NCBI GenBank assembly: GCA_900551325.1
Contig: URVM01000010.1
Span: forward strand, 60,753 to 124,752
Length of the DNA stretch: 64,000 nucleotides
DNA from: an uncultured Eubacteriales bacterium
GTDB taxonomy: Bacteria; Bacillota; Clostridia; Lachnospirales; Cellulosilyticaceae
Reading direction: 5' to 3'
In this document: positions 34,288-43,119 of the stretch, piece by piece
How positions within the stretch are numbered: position 1 is the stretch's first letter
Layout: each line of letters begins with the position of its first letter
Notes under the pieces: generated by a model
The model's input: the letters and a program-made list of their open reading frames with translations, nothing else
The model's database searches: none
What the model was told of the DNA's origin: nothing
Translations under genes and position numbers: made by a program

Positions 34288-34677
34288 TCATTCTTCTAAG
34301 CTTCTAGCTAATGCCTCACACCAATTACGCCATAGTAGGGTGTAATTGACTTCATCTACTACACGTCCACTTAAATCAGCAATGGTATAAATTTCTTCCT
34401 CTTCACATGCCTCTACGCATTTTTGATAGAAGACCCAGTCTAAATCGTCACTCTCCCAGTAAACTGGAAGTTTGCATAGGCCTGCTTGATAAGCCATATA
34501 GGCCCTTGTATGTCCATCTGTAAAGATGATTTTATCACCTAGTTGTTTAATTGGAATAGGTTCAAAGTTAGATAGATTAGTAGGATTAAACCACCTTTGA
34601 ATACGTAAACACTTGTCTTTAGAAATATAAAGTTGGGAAGGTTGAAGATTTAATAACTCTATAAAAAATATGTTCAT
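34288..34677 (-). CDS. ParB/sulfiredoxin-like nuclease-fold protein
   Basis: A 129-residue protein with a ParB-N-like motif: LNLQPSQLYISKDK, EPIPIKQLGDKIIFTDGHTR then AYMAYQAGLCKLPVYWES. The G-H-T-R matches the GxxR loop of ParB-N domains, but there is no HTH, so it is not a partition protein; some members are small nucleotide-using enzymes. Start is ATG 34677 with GAGGTG upstream rather than an earlier in-frame start. Single gene. Confidence 0.65.
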   Translation of the reverse strand: MNIFFIELLNLQPSQLYISKDKCLRIQRWFNPTNLSNFEPIPIKQLGDKIIFTDGHTRAYMAYQAGLCKLPVYWESDDLDWVFYQKCVEACEEEEIYTIADLSGRVVDEVNYTLLWRNWCEALARSLEE

Positions 34678-34823
34678 AATGCACCTCATTCTATGTAAAT
34701 AGGTTATACTTAAAAGCATTTATACGACTCCTCTTTAATCTAAGGTAACATATGAAGGGTATTATTTGAATGATTAATTTAGAAAAATTAAATGATATAT
34801 CTATAATAAACATAGAATAAAAG

Positions 34824-34846
34824 AAAAACACCTACGGGGTAGGTGT
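34824..34846 (-). terminator. Terminator of the HTH-desulfoferrodoxin gene
   Basis: ACACCTAC-GGG-GTAGGTGT followed on the minus strand by a T-rich run. Confidence 0.65.
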
Positions 34847-34852
34847 ATTAGT

Positions 34853-35440
34853 TTAGCCCATGTTTTGATAAAAGAGTCCATGACCTGTACAGTAAAAATA
34901 AATTTTGCCATGACGTAACTTTGCATATCTAAAACTTATGGCCCATTCAGGATATTGTTTCAAGATAGACAGACTACTATCTGTGGTAAAAGCTATAAAT
35001 GAGATATAATGTGACTTCATCATCTCATGTTCACTTGTAATATACCACTCATCTTCTACCTCTTCTAACTTAAGGCTATGTGCTCCACTTGCCTTCTTTG
35101 GCACTAAAGCTTCTAAGTTTCTACCACAACAAGAAACAGAAGCTTCACCTGTAGCAGTGATAAAGTTGTGGCACGAAGGACAAACATAAAATTTAACCCG
35201 CTTCATATTGCCACCTACTAAATCATTGGTGCCTAGTTGTCCTTTAAGTATACTTTCTGCTCGTACACCAAGTATATGTGCAAGCTTAGGGAGTAGTGAA
35301 ATATCTGGGCAACCAAGTCCTCGCTCCCATTTGCTAATGGTTTTATCACTAATATGCAGAAGATCTGCCAGTTCTTTTTGTGTCATTTCTTTTTCTTTAC
35401 GTAATGTATAGATTAATTGACCTACTTTTTGACAGTCCAC
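34853..35440 (-). CDS. XRE-type HTH fused to a desulfoferrodoxin-like module
   Basis: A 195-residue fusion. Residues 1-65 are an XRE HTH (MTQKELADLLHISDKTISKW, then ERGLGCPDISLLPKLAHILG). After a short linker comes a desulforedoxin-like CPSC...CCG site (about residues 87-103), then a neelaredoxin-like domain keeping candidate Fe ligands: His in SGAHS, His in SEHEM, His in KSHYI, Cys and His in CTGHG. This is the ligand set of superoxide reductase (His4Cys). It may sense or consume superoxide. Start GTG 35440 is eight bases after GGAGG (TTG 35443 is possible). Single gene. Confidence 0.75.
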   Translation of the reverse strand: MDCQKVGQLIYTLRKEKEMTQKELADLLHISDKTISKWERGLGCPDISLLPKLAHILGVRAESILKGQLGTNDLVGGNMKRVKFYVCPSCHNFITATGEASVSCCGRNLEALVPKKASGAHSLKLEEVEDEWYITSEHEMMKSHYISFIAFTTDSSLSILKQYPEWAISFRYAKLRHGKIYFYCTGHGLFYQNMG

Positions 35441-35679
35441 CAAAATCACCTCCGTCTCTTTAAGTATAACCCATTTAATAAAATAGACAATCAACTTATA
35501 GTAGAGTTGTGCACTTTTCTTAAAAAGTATAGATTTATGTCAAATCTGTAAATCCACTTTCTTAATGTGGAGGAAGGCTTTTATAAAATACAAGCCTCTT
35601 TTTGCACAAATTAGCAGCAGGAAGATTATACCAATTACCACTTGTTCCTAACTTTGTTAAAAGGTATAGTTAACTCATG

Positions 35680-36070
35680 AGGAAAGACACTATTCTAGAT
35701 AAATGTTTTACCTTAAACTAAGGAAAAGTTTGAAACCATTTAGCTCCCCCTCTAAAAGTGTACAAGCTCTTTCTTAGAACCCAAACTACTTTGAAGGTGA
35801 CATCAAGTAGCTTGGAGAGTATTACCACTTTACAAGAATTCATAGAAAAAGAAAATCAACCAACAATGAAGTAAAAGGTTAAGGCATAACGGATAGTACG
35901 ACTTATGAGTTACAAGTTAGCCGGACGATTAATGGTGATAAGTCACTGCGACCTCTATCACCGGCAGGGTTCTAAGGGACTGTGTAAGGACGAGTACGAC
36001 TAGTAAGGGCGCAAGATACCCACTACTTTCTAAAAAGTTGATAAACTTATATTGTGAAACTAGTAAAGCT
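35680..36070. ncRNA. Candidate structured noncoding RNA (strand unsure, perhaps +)
   Basis: The 35441-36157 gap has no SD-backed coding frame but is GC-richer (most clearly 35880-36020) and full of pairing: nested CTCT..CCAA..CTACTT / AAGTAG..TTGG..AGAG (35767-35819), GGTGATA/TATCACC (35934-35961) closed by GCC/GGC, AAGTT-GATA-AACTT, TTGTGA/TCACAA (36052-36078), and a distant TAACTCAT/ATGAGTTA pair. It ends in a strong terminator at 36079-36140. Known RNA classes such as RNase P, tmRNA and SRP do not fit. Confidence 0.4.
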
Positions 36071-36078
36071 TGTCACAA

Positions 36079-36140
36079 ACAAAAGCCAACTTAAGTCTGC
36101 CTATGTAAAATAGGGGGAGGCAGCTTAAGTTGGCTTTTGT
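36079..36140. terminator. Strong bidirectional terminator
   Basis: ACAAAAGCCAACTTAAG plus CTGCCT pairs with AGGCAG plus CTTAAGTTGGCTTTTGT; 23 bp with a single bulge. Confidence 0.8.
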
Positions 36141-36157
36141 TGTCTTAATATGTTATT

Positions 36158-36631
36158 TTAATTCTTTAAAGACTTTCTTAGAATGGCAGGTCTATTTAAA
36201 CGAACATTAGTAAACTGCTTATAAAAGTTAGTAGCCTCTTTACTATTAGCCTGTATTAAGAAATACTCATCAATGCCGTCTAACTTCATTCTATTTTCGG
36301 CTTCTTTAAATAACTTTCTTGCGATACCTTGTTTACGATAAGGCTTAAGTACATAAATATAACTTACATAAGCCATTTGATAACCATCCATATAGCATCC
36401 GTATTCATGATATTCTATACGTCCTACTACATTATTATTAATAAAAGCTAAAATACATGTAACATTGGCATACCTTTTATGAGTTAAACGTGTAAGCGTA
36501 TCTTTATAAAACTGTTCTGGATCTATTTGTTCCCCTTCAAATTCTTCTAAGTCAGACTTCCTTGCTAAATCTACATAGTCTACAAAGGCTTGTAAGTTAT
36601 CTTTTGTTAAGTCTTGTAATATAAGATTCAT
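36158..36631 (-). CDS. GNAT family N-acetyltransferase
   Basis: A 157-residue acetyl-CoA-dependent transferase. The GNAT core is seen as MAYVSYIYVLKPYRKQGIAR then KLFKEAENRM (acetyl-CoA loop Q/R-x-x-G-x-A) and a terminal IQANSKEATNFYKQF. Substrate unknown. ATG 36631 with AAAGGGG upstream; a longer TTG start would include the SD. It ends at the strong terminator 36079-36140. Confidence 0.82.
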   Translation of the reverse strand: MNLILQDLTKDNLQAFVDYVDLARKSDLEEFEGEQIDPEQFYKDTLTRLTHKRYANVTCILAFINNNVVGRIEYHEYGCYMDGYQMAYVSYIYVLKPYRKQGIARKLFKEAENRMKLDGIDEYFLIQANSKEATNFYKQFTNVRLNRPAILRKSLKN

Positions 36632-36663
36632 AGCTTTCCCCTTTGACAATATACTTCTTTAAA

Positions 36664-36811
36664 CTAAAAATCTAAACCTGCTTGAAATAATGCGTCATCT
36701 ATAATCTTTTTAGAAGCAGTAATTTCTTCATCTGTGCCATCCACTTCAAGAATGATTTTTCCTCGAAAATCAGATAAATAAGTTGTAAATACTTTTTTCA
36801 ATTTGAATCAT
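36664..36811 (-). pseudogene. Small gene with homopolymer frameshift
   Basis: ATG 36811 follows GGGGAG and reads MIQIEK, then a stop. Shortening the A6 run (36793-36798) to A5 restores VFTTYLSDFRGKIILEVDGT and then DEEITASKKIIDDALFQAGL, ending DF-stop at 36664. The intact product would be 48 residues. Family not recognised. Either decayed or a sequence error. Confidence 0.55.
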
Positions 36812-36842
36812 ATTCTCTCCCCTATTTCATAACACTAGTATT

Positions 36843-37022
36843 CTAAACTCTAGATGGCATAAGAATCCATAGTGCAATATACAACCAAAGCGTTACACCT
36901 AGACCTAAGAACCAGAAGAGTCTAAGTAGTGTAGGATTAAACCCAAAGTACTCGGCAATACCACCACAAACGCCTGCAATAACAACATCATCATTCGATT
37001 TATAAAGTTTCGTTTCCATCAT
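36843..37022 (-). CDS. PspC domain protein
   Basis: A 59-residue membrane protein, easily missed by length filters. The PspC domain is complete: KLYKSNDDVVIAGVCGGIAE, YFGFNPTLLRLFW and a hydrophobic helix (FLGLGVTLWLYIALWILMP). PspC proteins are linked to envelope stress. GGAGG lies at proper spacing before tandem ATG codons (37022 and 37019). It precedes nothing obviously related. Confidence 0.85.
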   Translation of the reverse strand: MMETKLYKSNDDVVIAGVCGGIAEYFGFNPTLLRLFWFLGLGVTLWLYIALWILMPSRV

Positions 37023-37056
37023 TTATCCTCCCTAAAATACTCTGCTATTAGTATAA

Positions 37057-37392
37057 TTAAACATATTTATTAACAATTTCTTTTACACAATCCAAGAACG
37101 ATTCTTCTCCTAGAGTGTTTAGCTTATAGAATACAGCTTGACTACCACCAGATGTAATGGCAGAAAGAAGTAGTTTTTCATTATTCCCGATTAAGGTAAT
37201 ATTTAAACTTACTCGATTACCACCTAATACACTATAGCGTTCATAAACACGAACAGCACATTGAACACCATTTAGAGTATAATCACTTCTGTCTTCTTCT
37301 GTTATGGATGCACTACTCTTTAAGATTTCCGACTCTAATATATTTAGAGTTTTAGAAAAATCACCATATAAAGTACATTCTAATTTTGCCAT
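37057..37392 (-). CDS. DUF6054 family protein
   Basis: A 111-residue soluble protein. CAVRVYERYSVLGGNRVSLN and SAITSGGSQAVFYKLNTLGE match the DUF6054 pattern I know from clostridial genomes; function is unknown. ATG with GGTGGGG upstream. The gene follows 37444 on the same strand after 50 bases. Confidence 0.7.
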   Translation of the reverse strand: MAKLECTLYGDFSKTLNILESEILKSSASITEEDRSDYTLNGVQCAVRVYERYSVLGGNRVSLNITLIGNNEKLLLSAITSGGSQAVFYKLNTLGEESFLDCVKEIVNKYV

Positions 37393-37443
37393 ATGATATT
37401 CCCCACCTCCATTAAACTATTATTACTTACACTCTACTAAGCT

Positions 37444-37902
37444 TTATGATAAAAATAACTCCATCTCATTATCTTTCATCTTAAAACCAGCTTTATAATA
37501 GATTGCTTGGCCATCTTGGCTACTATTAAGCCAAAGCCGTTTTATTTGATTTTCTTTGGTATATTCAATAATTTCAGTAATGAGGTGTTTAGCAAATCCC
37601 TGTTTTCTATATGCAGGGACTGTATATACATTTAAAATATATCCTTCTAGACCAGTTAAATTTCCCTCATATGGAATACGATTAAATAAACATAAAGAAG
37701 CAATTGCCACAATTTCATGATCTGATTTAATACACCAACTTATTAAATCCTTATTGATATGTGTACCATAATAGGTTTTTGTTGCTTCTTCTAAAGCGTG
37801 TATATCCTTTATTGAACTTATTTCTCCCAGTTCTTCAAATAATTGAAGCCTTAGTTTACAAAATTCATCTACCATTTCAGCATTCATTCTAGTAATATTC
37901 AA
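37444..37902 (-). CDS. GNAT family N-acetyltransferase
   Basis: A 152-residue acetyltransferase with LNVYTVPAYRKQGFAKHLIT (acetyl-CoA loop) near residue 92 and LWLNSSQDGQAIYYKAGFK near the C-terminus. Start TTG 37902 with AAAAGGAGG. It starts 14 bases after the nitroreductase gene, so the two are likely cotranscribed. Substrate unknown. Confidence 0.82.
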   Translation of the reverse strand: MNITRMNAEMVDEFCKLRLQLFEELGEISSIKDIHALEEATKTYYGTHINKDLISWCIKSDHEIVAIASLCLFNRIPYEGNLTGLEGYILNVYTVPAYRKQGFAKHLITEIIEYTKENQIKRLWLNSSQDGQAIYYKAGFKMKDNEMELFLS

Positions 37903-37916
37903 GACAATTCCTCCTT

Positions 37917-38627
37917 TTAAGAGCGATTAAATCTTCCACCATTTCCAAACTCAAATGTACCACCGGCTCCAATTTCAAAATGTTTCTTTGCAATACCTAA
38001 ATCCACCATATCAAGCTTGTAATCATTGATAATTTCAGCATAAATCTGATGATCTTTAAAGATAAACTTTGTCTTCTGGCTATTTAGAGCACTTGGTGCC
38101 TTCATCACAACCTCCATTCCTGAAACGACCCATTGAGGTAAATCACTGTCACTTGTTATCCTTTCTTCCATGGTTTTTGTTTTCCTATGAACTGCAGAAC
38201 GTATCATTTTTTCTTTTAATGTTGTAGAAGAAATAATACCAACAGGAATTACACAAATGAGTTCTTCATTTTCAGTCTCAATCTTAAATACATTTTCATC
38301 AAATGTGCCTCCAACCCAGCAGGTACCAAGGTCAAGGTTGGTCATATGAAGTATGAGTTCTTCACCATAATATCCAATCTTCTCTTTTAAATGTATATCA
38401 TCTTTCATACCCTTTAGAAGGATGACTGACCTTACATTCTTAAACATACCATAAGTTTTTTTAAAGGATTGAAAAGCTGCACTTCCATCCTCAATAAATT
38501 GGATTGCTAATCCAGATTGATCATTGATATTCCCAATCCAAATTTCTATTTGTTTTACTATTTGATTAGGTATAGCTTTCTTTTCAAATGTTCTTCTTGA
38601 AATGCGCTTATTAATTGCTTCTTGCAT
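37917..38627 (-). CDS. Nitroreductase-like protein (TM1586 type)
   Basis: A 236-residue FMN-binding-fold protein. N-terminus INKRISRRTFEKKAIP, then LHMTNLDLGTCWVGGTFDEN and PSALNSQKTKFIF match the 'putative nitroreductase' branch. Probable NAD(P)H-dependent reductase of quinones or nitro compounds; the natural substrate is unknown. ATG with GGAGG. Grouped with the GNAT (37444) and the SnoaL-like gene (38649). Confidence 0.78.
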   Translation of the reverse strand: MQEAINKRISRRTFEKKAIPNQIVKQIEIWIGNINDQSGLAIQFIEDGSAAFQSFKKTYGMFKNVRSVILLKGMKDDIHLKEKIGYYGEELILHMTNLDLGTCWVGGTFDENVFKIETENEELICVIPVGIISSTTLKEKMIRSAVHRKTKTMEERITSDSDLPQWVVSGMEVVMKAPSALNSQKTKFIFKDHQIYAEIINDYKLDMVDLGIAKKHFEIGAGGTFEFGNGGRFNRS

Positions 38628-38648
38628 TATTTAACCTCCATTTATATG

Positions 38649-39032
38649 TTATTTTATAGGGCTACCAATCTGTTTGTCTTGTCTCCACTTGGGTGCTAAA
38701 CCATCGTCTCCCCAGTATTCATTTAACTGCTGGATTTTGTCATCTTTGAACTCAAAGAAAGATGTCACATGAAAGGATGCACTCATATCTTGTAGCCACA
38801 CTCTAGCTACTGAAATAACTAAAGTTTCTATTTGTTCTATTCGTTCTATTTCACCACACCATTCACCAGGATATTCACAATTGGCTATAATATACTCATC
38901 TACATTAAAACTTTCATTGGTATTATGCCAGTTAATACGTGCATCTATAGTAAAATAGGATTTAAGTCTATAAGCATCTTGCTTAATCACATCTTTAAAA
39001 AATTCTTGAACAATATTTTGTAAATGTTGCAT
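38649..39032 (-). CDS. SnoaL/NTF2-like fold protein
   Basis: A 127-residue protein. The pattern of an alpha+beta cone: VQEFFKDVIKQDAYRLKSYF, DARINWHNTNESFNV, then a beta-sheet VISVARVWLQDMSASFHVTS followed by EFKDDKIQQLNEYW. SnoaL-like proteins may be small isomerases or merely ligand binders. ATG with GAGGGAGG eleven bases upstream. Confidence 0.75.
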   Translation of the reverse strand: MQHLQNIVQEFFKDVIKQDAYRLKSYFTIDARINWHNTNESFNVDEYIIANCEYPGEWCGEIERIEQIETLVISVARVWLQDMSASFHVTSFFEFKDDKIQQLNEYWGDDGLAPKWRQDKQIGSPIK

Positions 39033-39108
39033 TGATTGACTGCCTCCCTCAATTCTTAACAGCTAGATTTATAATATAGTAGCTATCATTTCATATACTT
39101 AAAATGAA

Positions 39109-39570
39109 TTATGTAATGGATAAGTACAAACCAACACTATAAAGCTCTAATAAAAGTGTTCCCTTATAAGTAAGTAAACTTGAAAGTATACATTTTTGAA
39201 AAACAGAAAGTGACAAAGCTTTATTTGTAGCTATGACTTCTGGTAAGATTAGAGGACCAATAAAGTTATTAACAAGTAATATATACCAACTGCCAACTAA
39301 AATAAGGCATATACTCAATAACCATTTAATCTTTCTATTTTTTAGTGTTTTAAGTCCCCAAAACTTGTTAGCCAGTATAAGAATTAGAACACTCATAGAT
39401 ATAATTAACACGGGGAAGATATAATAGGCAACTCTAGTACTCATTAACGTATCTTCACTCTTGGATAATTCACTAATAGGAAATTTTAGTATTATAGAGA
39501 AACTTACTAAAAACAATAATAGAAAGATAGCTATTACAATATTTTCCTTACACCAAAAACTCTTTTTCAT
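39109..39570 (-). CDS. Hypothetical membrane protein
   Basis: A 153-residue protein with four hydrophobic segments (about residues 9-27, 49-68, 84-102 and 128-148). No family recognised. ATG with AGGGGAGAGG. Single gene. Confidence 0.6.
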   Translation of the reverse strand: MKKSFWCKENIVIAIFLLLFLVSFSIILKFPISELSKSEDTLMSTRVAYYIFPVLIISMSVLILILANKFWGLKTLKNRKIKWLLSICLILVGSWYILLVNNFIGPLILPEVIATNKALSLSVFQKCILSSLLTYKGTLLLELYSVGLYLSIT

Positions 39571-39660
39571 ATAAACCTCTCCCCTACATATTTTTTATTA
39601 TGAAATCAATTTACATACTCCTTTAGCTCACATTCTCATTTAAATAGATTATAAAAACAT

Positions 39661-39788
39661 TTATAATTTACACTCCATAGAAATTAAGGTATACATCTTA
39701 CCATCATTTTCTCTATTTGATCTACGTATTTCTTGAAAGTCCATTTTTGTCCAAAACATATGGCTCTTTCATTTTCTTTGCCTAACTT
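39661..39788 (-). pseudogene. GNAT acetyltransferase 3' remnant
   Basis: The end of a GNAT gene: ENERAICF, then after an apparent 1-base loss WTKMDFQEIRRSNRENDGKM and YTLISMECKL-stop. The acetyl-CoA loop and N-terminal part are missing, so it is inactive. Confidence 0.5.
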
Positions 39789-39845
39789 TCTATTTATCTT
39801 TAGTTTCTTCATCTATCATTTTAAGTTGATTGTTTTTAATAGCAT

Positions 39846-40226
39846 TTAGTAAGTCAATAACGATACTATTTCTGAGATACCATATTCTTTAGCAATATCT
39901 TTAAGTCCCTGTATAATTTCTTCTCTCGTATAGCTATGTCCCATTAAAAATTCATCCGTATATTCATTAATATGTTCATAAAAAGCTATAGCAACATATA
40001 AATGTCTCATATCAGTTCGATCAAGCTGTGTAAATAATAGGTTTTCTGCTTCATTAATATTTCCTTTGTCTGCTAATTTAATAATGAACTTAAATATGCC
40101 GTCTATAGGTAGGGTTTGAATTTCTTCTTCTAAATCTTCCTCTTCTTTTTTGCCTCTTATAAGAAAACCTAATACCCGAGCTATTTCTTTAACCAATCTC
40201 ATAATATAATCTTTTTCAACTTCCAT
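39846..40226 (-). CDS. DUF6483 family protein, C-terminus probably frameshifted
   Basis: A 126-residue helical protein: DYIMRLVKEIARVLGFLIRG, KLADKGNINEAENLLFTQLD and ISEIVSLLTY-stop match DUF6483. Directly downstream in another frame is VIDLLNAIKNNQLKMIDEET then KDK-stop at 39790, which continues the family pattern. A 1-base loss near 39862 would account for this. ATG 40226 with AAGGAAG. Function unknown. Confidence 0.7.
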   Translation of the reverse strand: MEVEKDYIMRLVKEIARVLGFLIRGKKEEEDLEEEIQTLPIDGIFKFIIKLADKGNINEAENLLFTQLDRTDMRHLYVAIAFYEHINEYTDEFLMGHSYTREEIIQGLKDIAKEYGISEIVSLLTY

Positions 40227-40267
40227 AATCATCTTCCTTTAAAGTATAAATAACCCATACTATGTAT

Positions 40268-41170
40268 TTAGTTACATTTATAAATGCTATTAGCTATTTT
40301 AAGAACTTCTTCATCTGTAACGCCCTCACCATCAATACGCATTTGAATAGAATTAAAATAGTCAGGAGAGTTATAAGACCCTTCAGGTGGAATACCAGTA
40401 AAAACCTCTTTTGCTTCAATTTTTTGATTCACTTGAAAGTGGCTATTAGGTGTAGATAAGAGCTTAGTATACTCTTCTTTTGCAAATTGGGTTACTGGCT
40501 GACTATTATTAGACACTACTGCAAAATCTAGTCCAAAAGTATAGGTTATCCTATTTATACCATTTGTATAGGTAAGATAAATTTCCTCTACACTTGTATA
40601 ATAGTTGTCTTCCATCTTATAGACTTTGAATATTACGTCTTTTCCAAGTTCTTTTTCTTCTATAGGAATCATGGATGGATTAAAGTTATCATAGTTTAAA
40701 TAATAATAAAGGCCTATCTCCTTTAAATTAAACCCTTCTGGTATATATTTAGGTATATAGAAATCTAAGTCTGCTTTTTCAAGCCTCATTACCAGTTCAT
40801 CTATAGTATTTAATTTTATGACATGATTTCCTGATTCAGAAATCATCATTTGTTTAGGATGAGTAGACCCATAAGAAATAATATATCGTTCATCTTCTTG
40901 TAGAGCATCAATATATTCACTTTTTAAGTCTTCATCAATTTCAGAATAATACTCAAGTTCTTCGGCTTTAGTGACAACTTCCTCTCCTTTACCTATAGGC
41001 CCCTCATCTTGGTCTTGATTTTGCACAAGTACTTCACTAACCATTCCTGTAGCTTGAATAGAGTCTTTTGCATGTTGGCCCTCATAAATAAAATAAGTAC
41101 ATCCATTTAGTGATAAAATAGTTCCTAATCCTATAAAGCCCCCTATGCCTATGTAATTTAATTTCCCCAT
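40268..41170 (-). CDS. DUF4367-like lipoprotein
   Basis: A 300-residue lipoprotein with signal MGKLNYIGIGGFIGLG and lipobox LNGC. The outer domain contains DFYIPKYIPEGFNLKEIGLY and, at the C-terminus, DEEVLKIANSIYKCN, typical of DUF4367 domains. Such domains are often on anti-sigma or cell-surface proteins. ATG with AGGGGAG. Single gene; the terminator at 41269-41316 is of the next operon. Confidence 0.7.
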   Translation of the reverse strand: MGKLNYIGIGGFIGLGTILSLNGCTYFIYEGQHAKDSIQATGMVSEVLVQNQDQDEGPIGKGEEVVTKAEELEYYSEIDEDLKSEYIDALQEDERYIISYGSTHPKQMMISESGNHVIKLNTIDELVMRLEKADLDFYIPKYIPEGFNLKEIGLYYYLNYDNFNPSMIPIEEKELGKDVIFKVYKMEDNYYTSVEEIYLTYTNGINRITYTFGLDFAVVSNNSQPVTQFAKEEYTKLLSTPNSHFQVNQKIEAKEVFTGIPPEGSYNSPDYFNSIQMRIDGEGVTDEEVLKIANSIYKCN

Positions 41171-41268
41171 TATAAATTCTCCCCTTGTATAGTATTTTAA
41201 AAACCTTTTTAATCAGTATAACATAAATTGTATAAAAATTTTAATAGTTGTATTTTCTCTATATGAAT

Positions 41269-41316
41269 AAAACCACTTGTTTATAGTAGTCACTTCACTA
41301 TAAATAAGTGGTTTTT
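41269..41316 (-). terminator. Terminator of the alpha/beta hydrolase operon (hairpin family 2)
   Basis: AACCACTTGTTTATAGT pairs with ACTATAAATAAGTGGTT (one mismatch). A near-identical hairpin is at 48678-48724. Confidence 0.75.
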
Positions 41317-41349
41317 AAAAATTATCTGCTATTGAGTTCCCTAATCTAC

Positions 41350-42096
41350 TCACTTTGTAAACAAGGCTTTTATTAACTCAATATATTTTTCAGTATGTAC
41401 TAAGCTAAGTTCACCATGTTTCATATGAGGTGCTATCAAAAGTTCACTTCCTTTAATAGATTCATGGAGTTTATAAGCAGATTTTTTCATAATACTGACC
41501 TCTTTTGAACCCACTATAATTAAAACTTTAGCTTTTGTGTTAGAAATAGAAGGTTGTAGCGTATAGTTACCATTACTTAAAGTCATGTTTATTAAAGATT
41601 CTCTTGTCATCTTTAAACTATCGTTATAGTAGACTTCAAACATATGCTCAGGCACACACAGACTTTTTGCTTGAAGTTTTGCAAACCATTTCTTTTGAAC
41701 AAGTCCATAAAAAAGCTTATAGCTAGGCACAACTAGAGCATTTATCCCTTTTATAGGATAAACTAATGCACTCTCAATCACAGCATATTCAGCAATTGCT
41801 TCTCTTTTAGACAACACTTCTGTTACAATTTGAGCACCTATAGATAGTCCACAAAGAGCAAAGACTTTCCCATTATAGTAGGTATCTATATAATCTAGAA
41901 GTTTTGTAGCAGAGTCCTGGATACTTATAAATTCCTCATAACTATCTTCACCATGCCCTTCAATAATAGGTGTAATAAGATGAAAGTCTAATTGTAAAGC
42001 TTGTACTACATACTGCCAAGACCAATCTGCTAAGCCACCACCGTGTAGCAGTATGATTGTAGGTAATTCTTTATTTCCAGTTTCTTTAAATATCAT
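41350..42096 (-). CDS. Alpha/beta hydrolase
   Basis: A 248-residue protein with oxyanion segment LHGGGLADWSW, nucleophile elbow ALCGLSIGAQI (Ser near residue 95), acid residue region LIIVGSKEV and His in APHMKHGELS. Triad complete. Substrate unknown (ester or peptide lipid). ATG with AAGGAGA. Confidence 0.82.
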   Translation of the reverse strand: MIFKETGNKELPTIILLHGGGLADWSWQYVVQALQLDFHLITPIIEGHGEDSYEEFISIQDSATKLLDYIDTYYNGKVFALCGLSIGAQIVTEVLSKREAIAEYAVIESALVYPIKGINALVVPSYKLFYGLVQKKWFAKLQAKSLCVPEHMFEVYYNDSLKMTRESLINMTLSNGNYTLQPSISNTKAKVLIIVGSKEVSIMKKSAYKLHESIKGSELLIAPHMKHGELSLVHTEKYIELIKALFTK

Positions 42097-42170
42097 AAAG
42101 TTATCTCCTTATAAAAATATAATAACCAGTATAACAAAGTTATTATATTCTTACAATTGTAAAATTTGTG

Positions 42171-43076
42171 TTATTTTACTCTTAAAACCCATTTACCAGA
42201 ATGCATAACCTCTCTCATGGTGTAACTAATAACAGGCTTAATAGATTTAAGTTTTTCAGTATTTGTCACTTCATAATAACCTTCATTAATTTGCATCATG
42301 TCCCACTGGCTATTAGCATTTCCCTTACTTAGCTCTATTTGATTCATAAAACCTTGAATCCATTTAATCTCTTCACCAGTAAGCTCATTGTATAGGCTTG
42401 TAAGTCTTGCTTCATTATCTATGCCTCTTTCCTTATACATAAGCTGTGTACGAATATGAAGGAGTTCTTTTTTCTCTTTACCCTCAGGCACCTCTCTATC
42501 ATAGTTGCTACTAAAGCCCACACCCACAATACTAAAATTTTCTATTTCACCTAGTGGTACTAAGCCTTTAACGGCCTTAAAATTTGTATGTTGATCATTA
42601 TAAGCTTTCAATTCATCCTTATAATCATATTTAAGAGGATAGTTCTTATACAAATCATAAAGGTTTTCCTCAAGCATTTTTTCACCTGCTGTAGCTCGAA
42701 TTAAGTCCTCTAACTCTATTTCTACACCTTTAATAGGATAAGATCCTTCTGATTGTATGGTCAATACATACTTAAGTGTCTTGAGATCTTCACTTAAGTG
42801 ATGCTCATATTGAAAACTATTTCGCCCTTTATCAATAAGAGAATATGCTACTCTCCCCACTTCGGTATACTCATCAAAAGGCGTACCATCTTCCTTCTTT
42901 AGACTTAATTGTATAGTCCATTTAGTTTTTTCTTTCTCTACATCCTCTACTGTGGCAACAATACCATTAGATATAGTTGCTTTTACTTCTGGTATCCATA
43001 TACTTTTTATCAGTGTCACAATACAAAATAAAATGATTAGTAGCGCTACCTTATTAGTTTTTAATAGTCTATTCAT
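42171..43076 (-). CDS. Secreted protein of unknown function
   Basis: A 301-residue protein with an N-terminal signal or anchor (MNRLLKTNKVALLIILFCIV). The outside part has a mixed alpha/beta pattern without recognisable domain (GRVAYSLIDKGRNSFQYEHH, SIVGVGFSSNYDREVPEG). Start ATG 43076 with AAAGGGGG upstream, preferred over an upstream in-frame start. It lies 43 bases downstream of the 43120 lipoprotein gene, same strand. Confidence 0.55.
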   Translation of the reverse strand: MNRLLKTNKVALLIILFCIVTLIKSIWIPEVKATISNGIVATVEDVEKEKTKWTIQLSLKKEDGTPFDEYTEVGRVAYSLIDKGRNSFQYEHHLSEDLKTLKYVLTIQSEGSYPIKGVEIELEDLIRATAGEKMLEENLYDLYKNYPLKYDYKDELKAYNDQHTNFKAVKGLVPLGEIENFSIVGVGFSSNYDREVPEGKEKKELLHIRTQLMYKERGIDNEARLTSLYNELTGEEIKWIQGFMNQIELSKGNANSQWDMMQINEGYYEVTNTEKLKSIKPVISYTMREVMHSGKWVLRVK

Positions 43077-43119
43077 AACTTCCCCCTTTCGTTTAGTCAA
43101 CTGTATATTTGCATAGTGC

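Noticed and set aside
34288..34677. Chromosome or plasmid partition protein ParB
   Set aside because: Only a short ParB-N-like motif, no HTH domain, no ParA neighbour and no parS-like repeats.
35690..35710. RNase P RNA (GAGGAAAG block)
   Set aside because: The block is not followed by the conserved TCC and no other RNase P signature is present in the gap.
35920..36070. Minus-strand open frame of about 50 codons
   Set aside because: No start codon with SD; bounded by stops; the low-complexity Leu/Val translation is typical of antisense to structured RNA.
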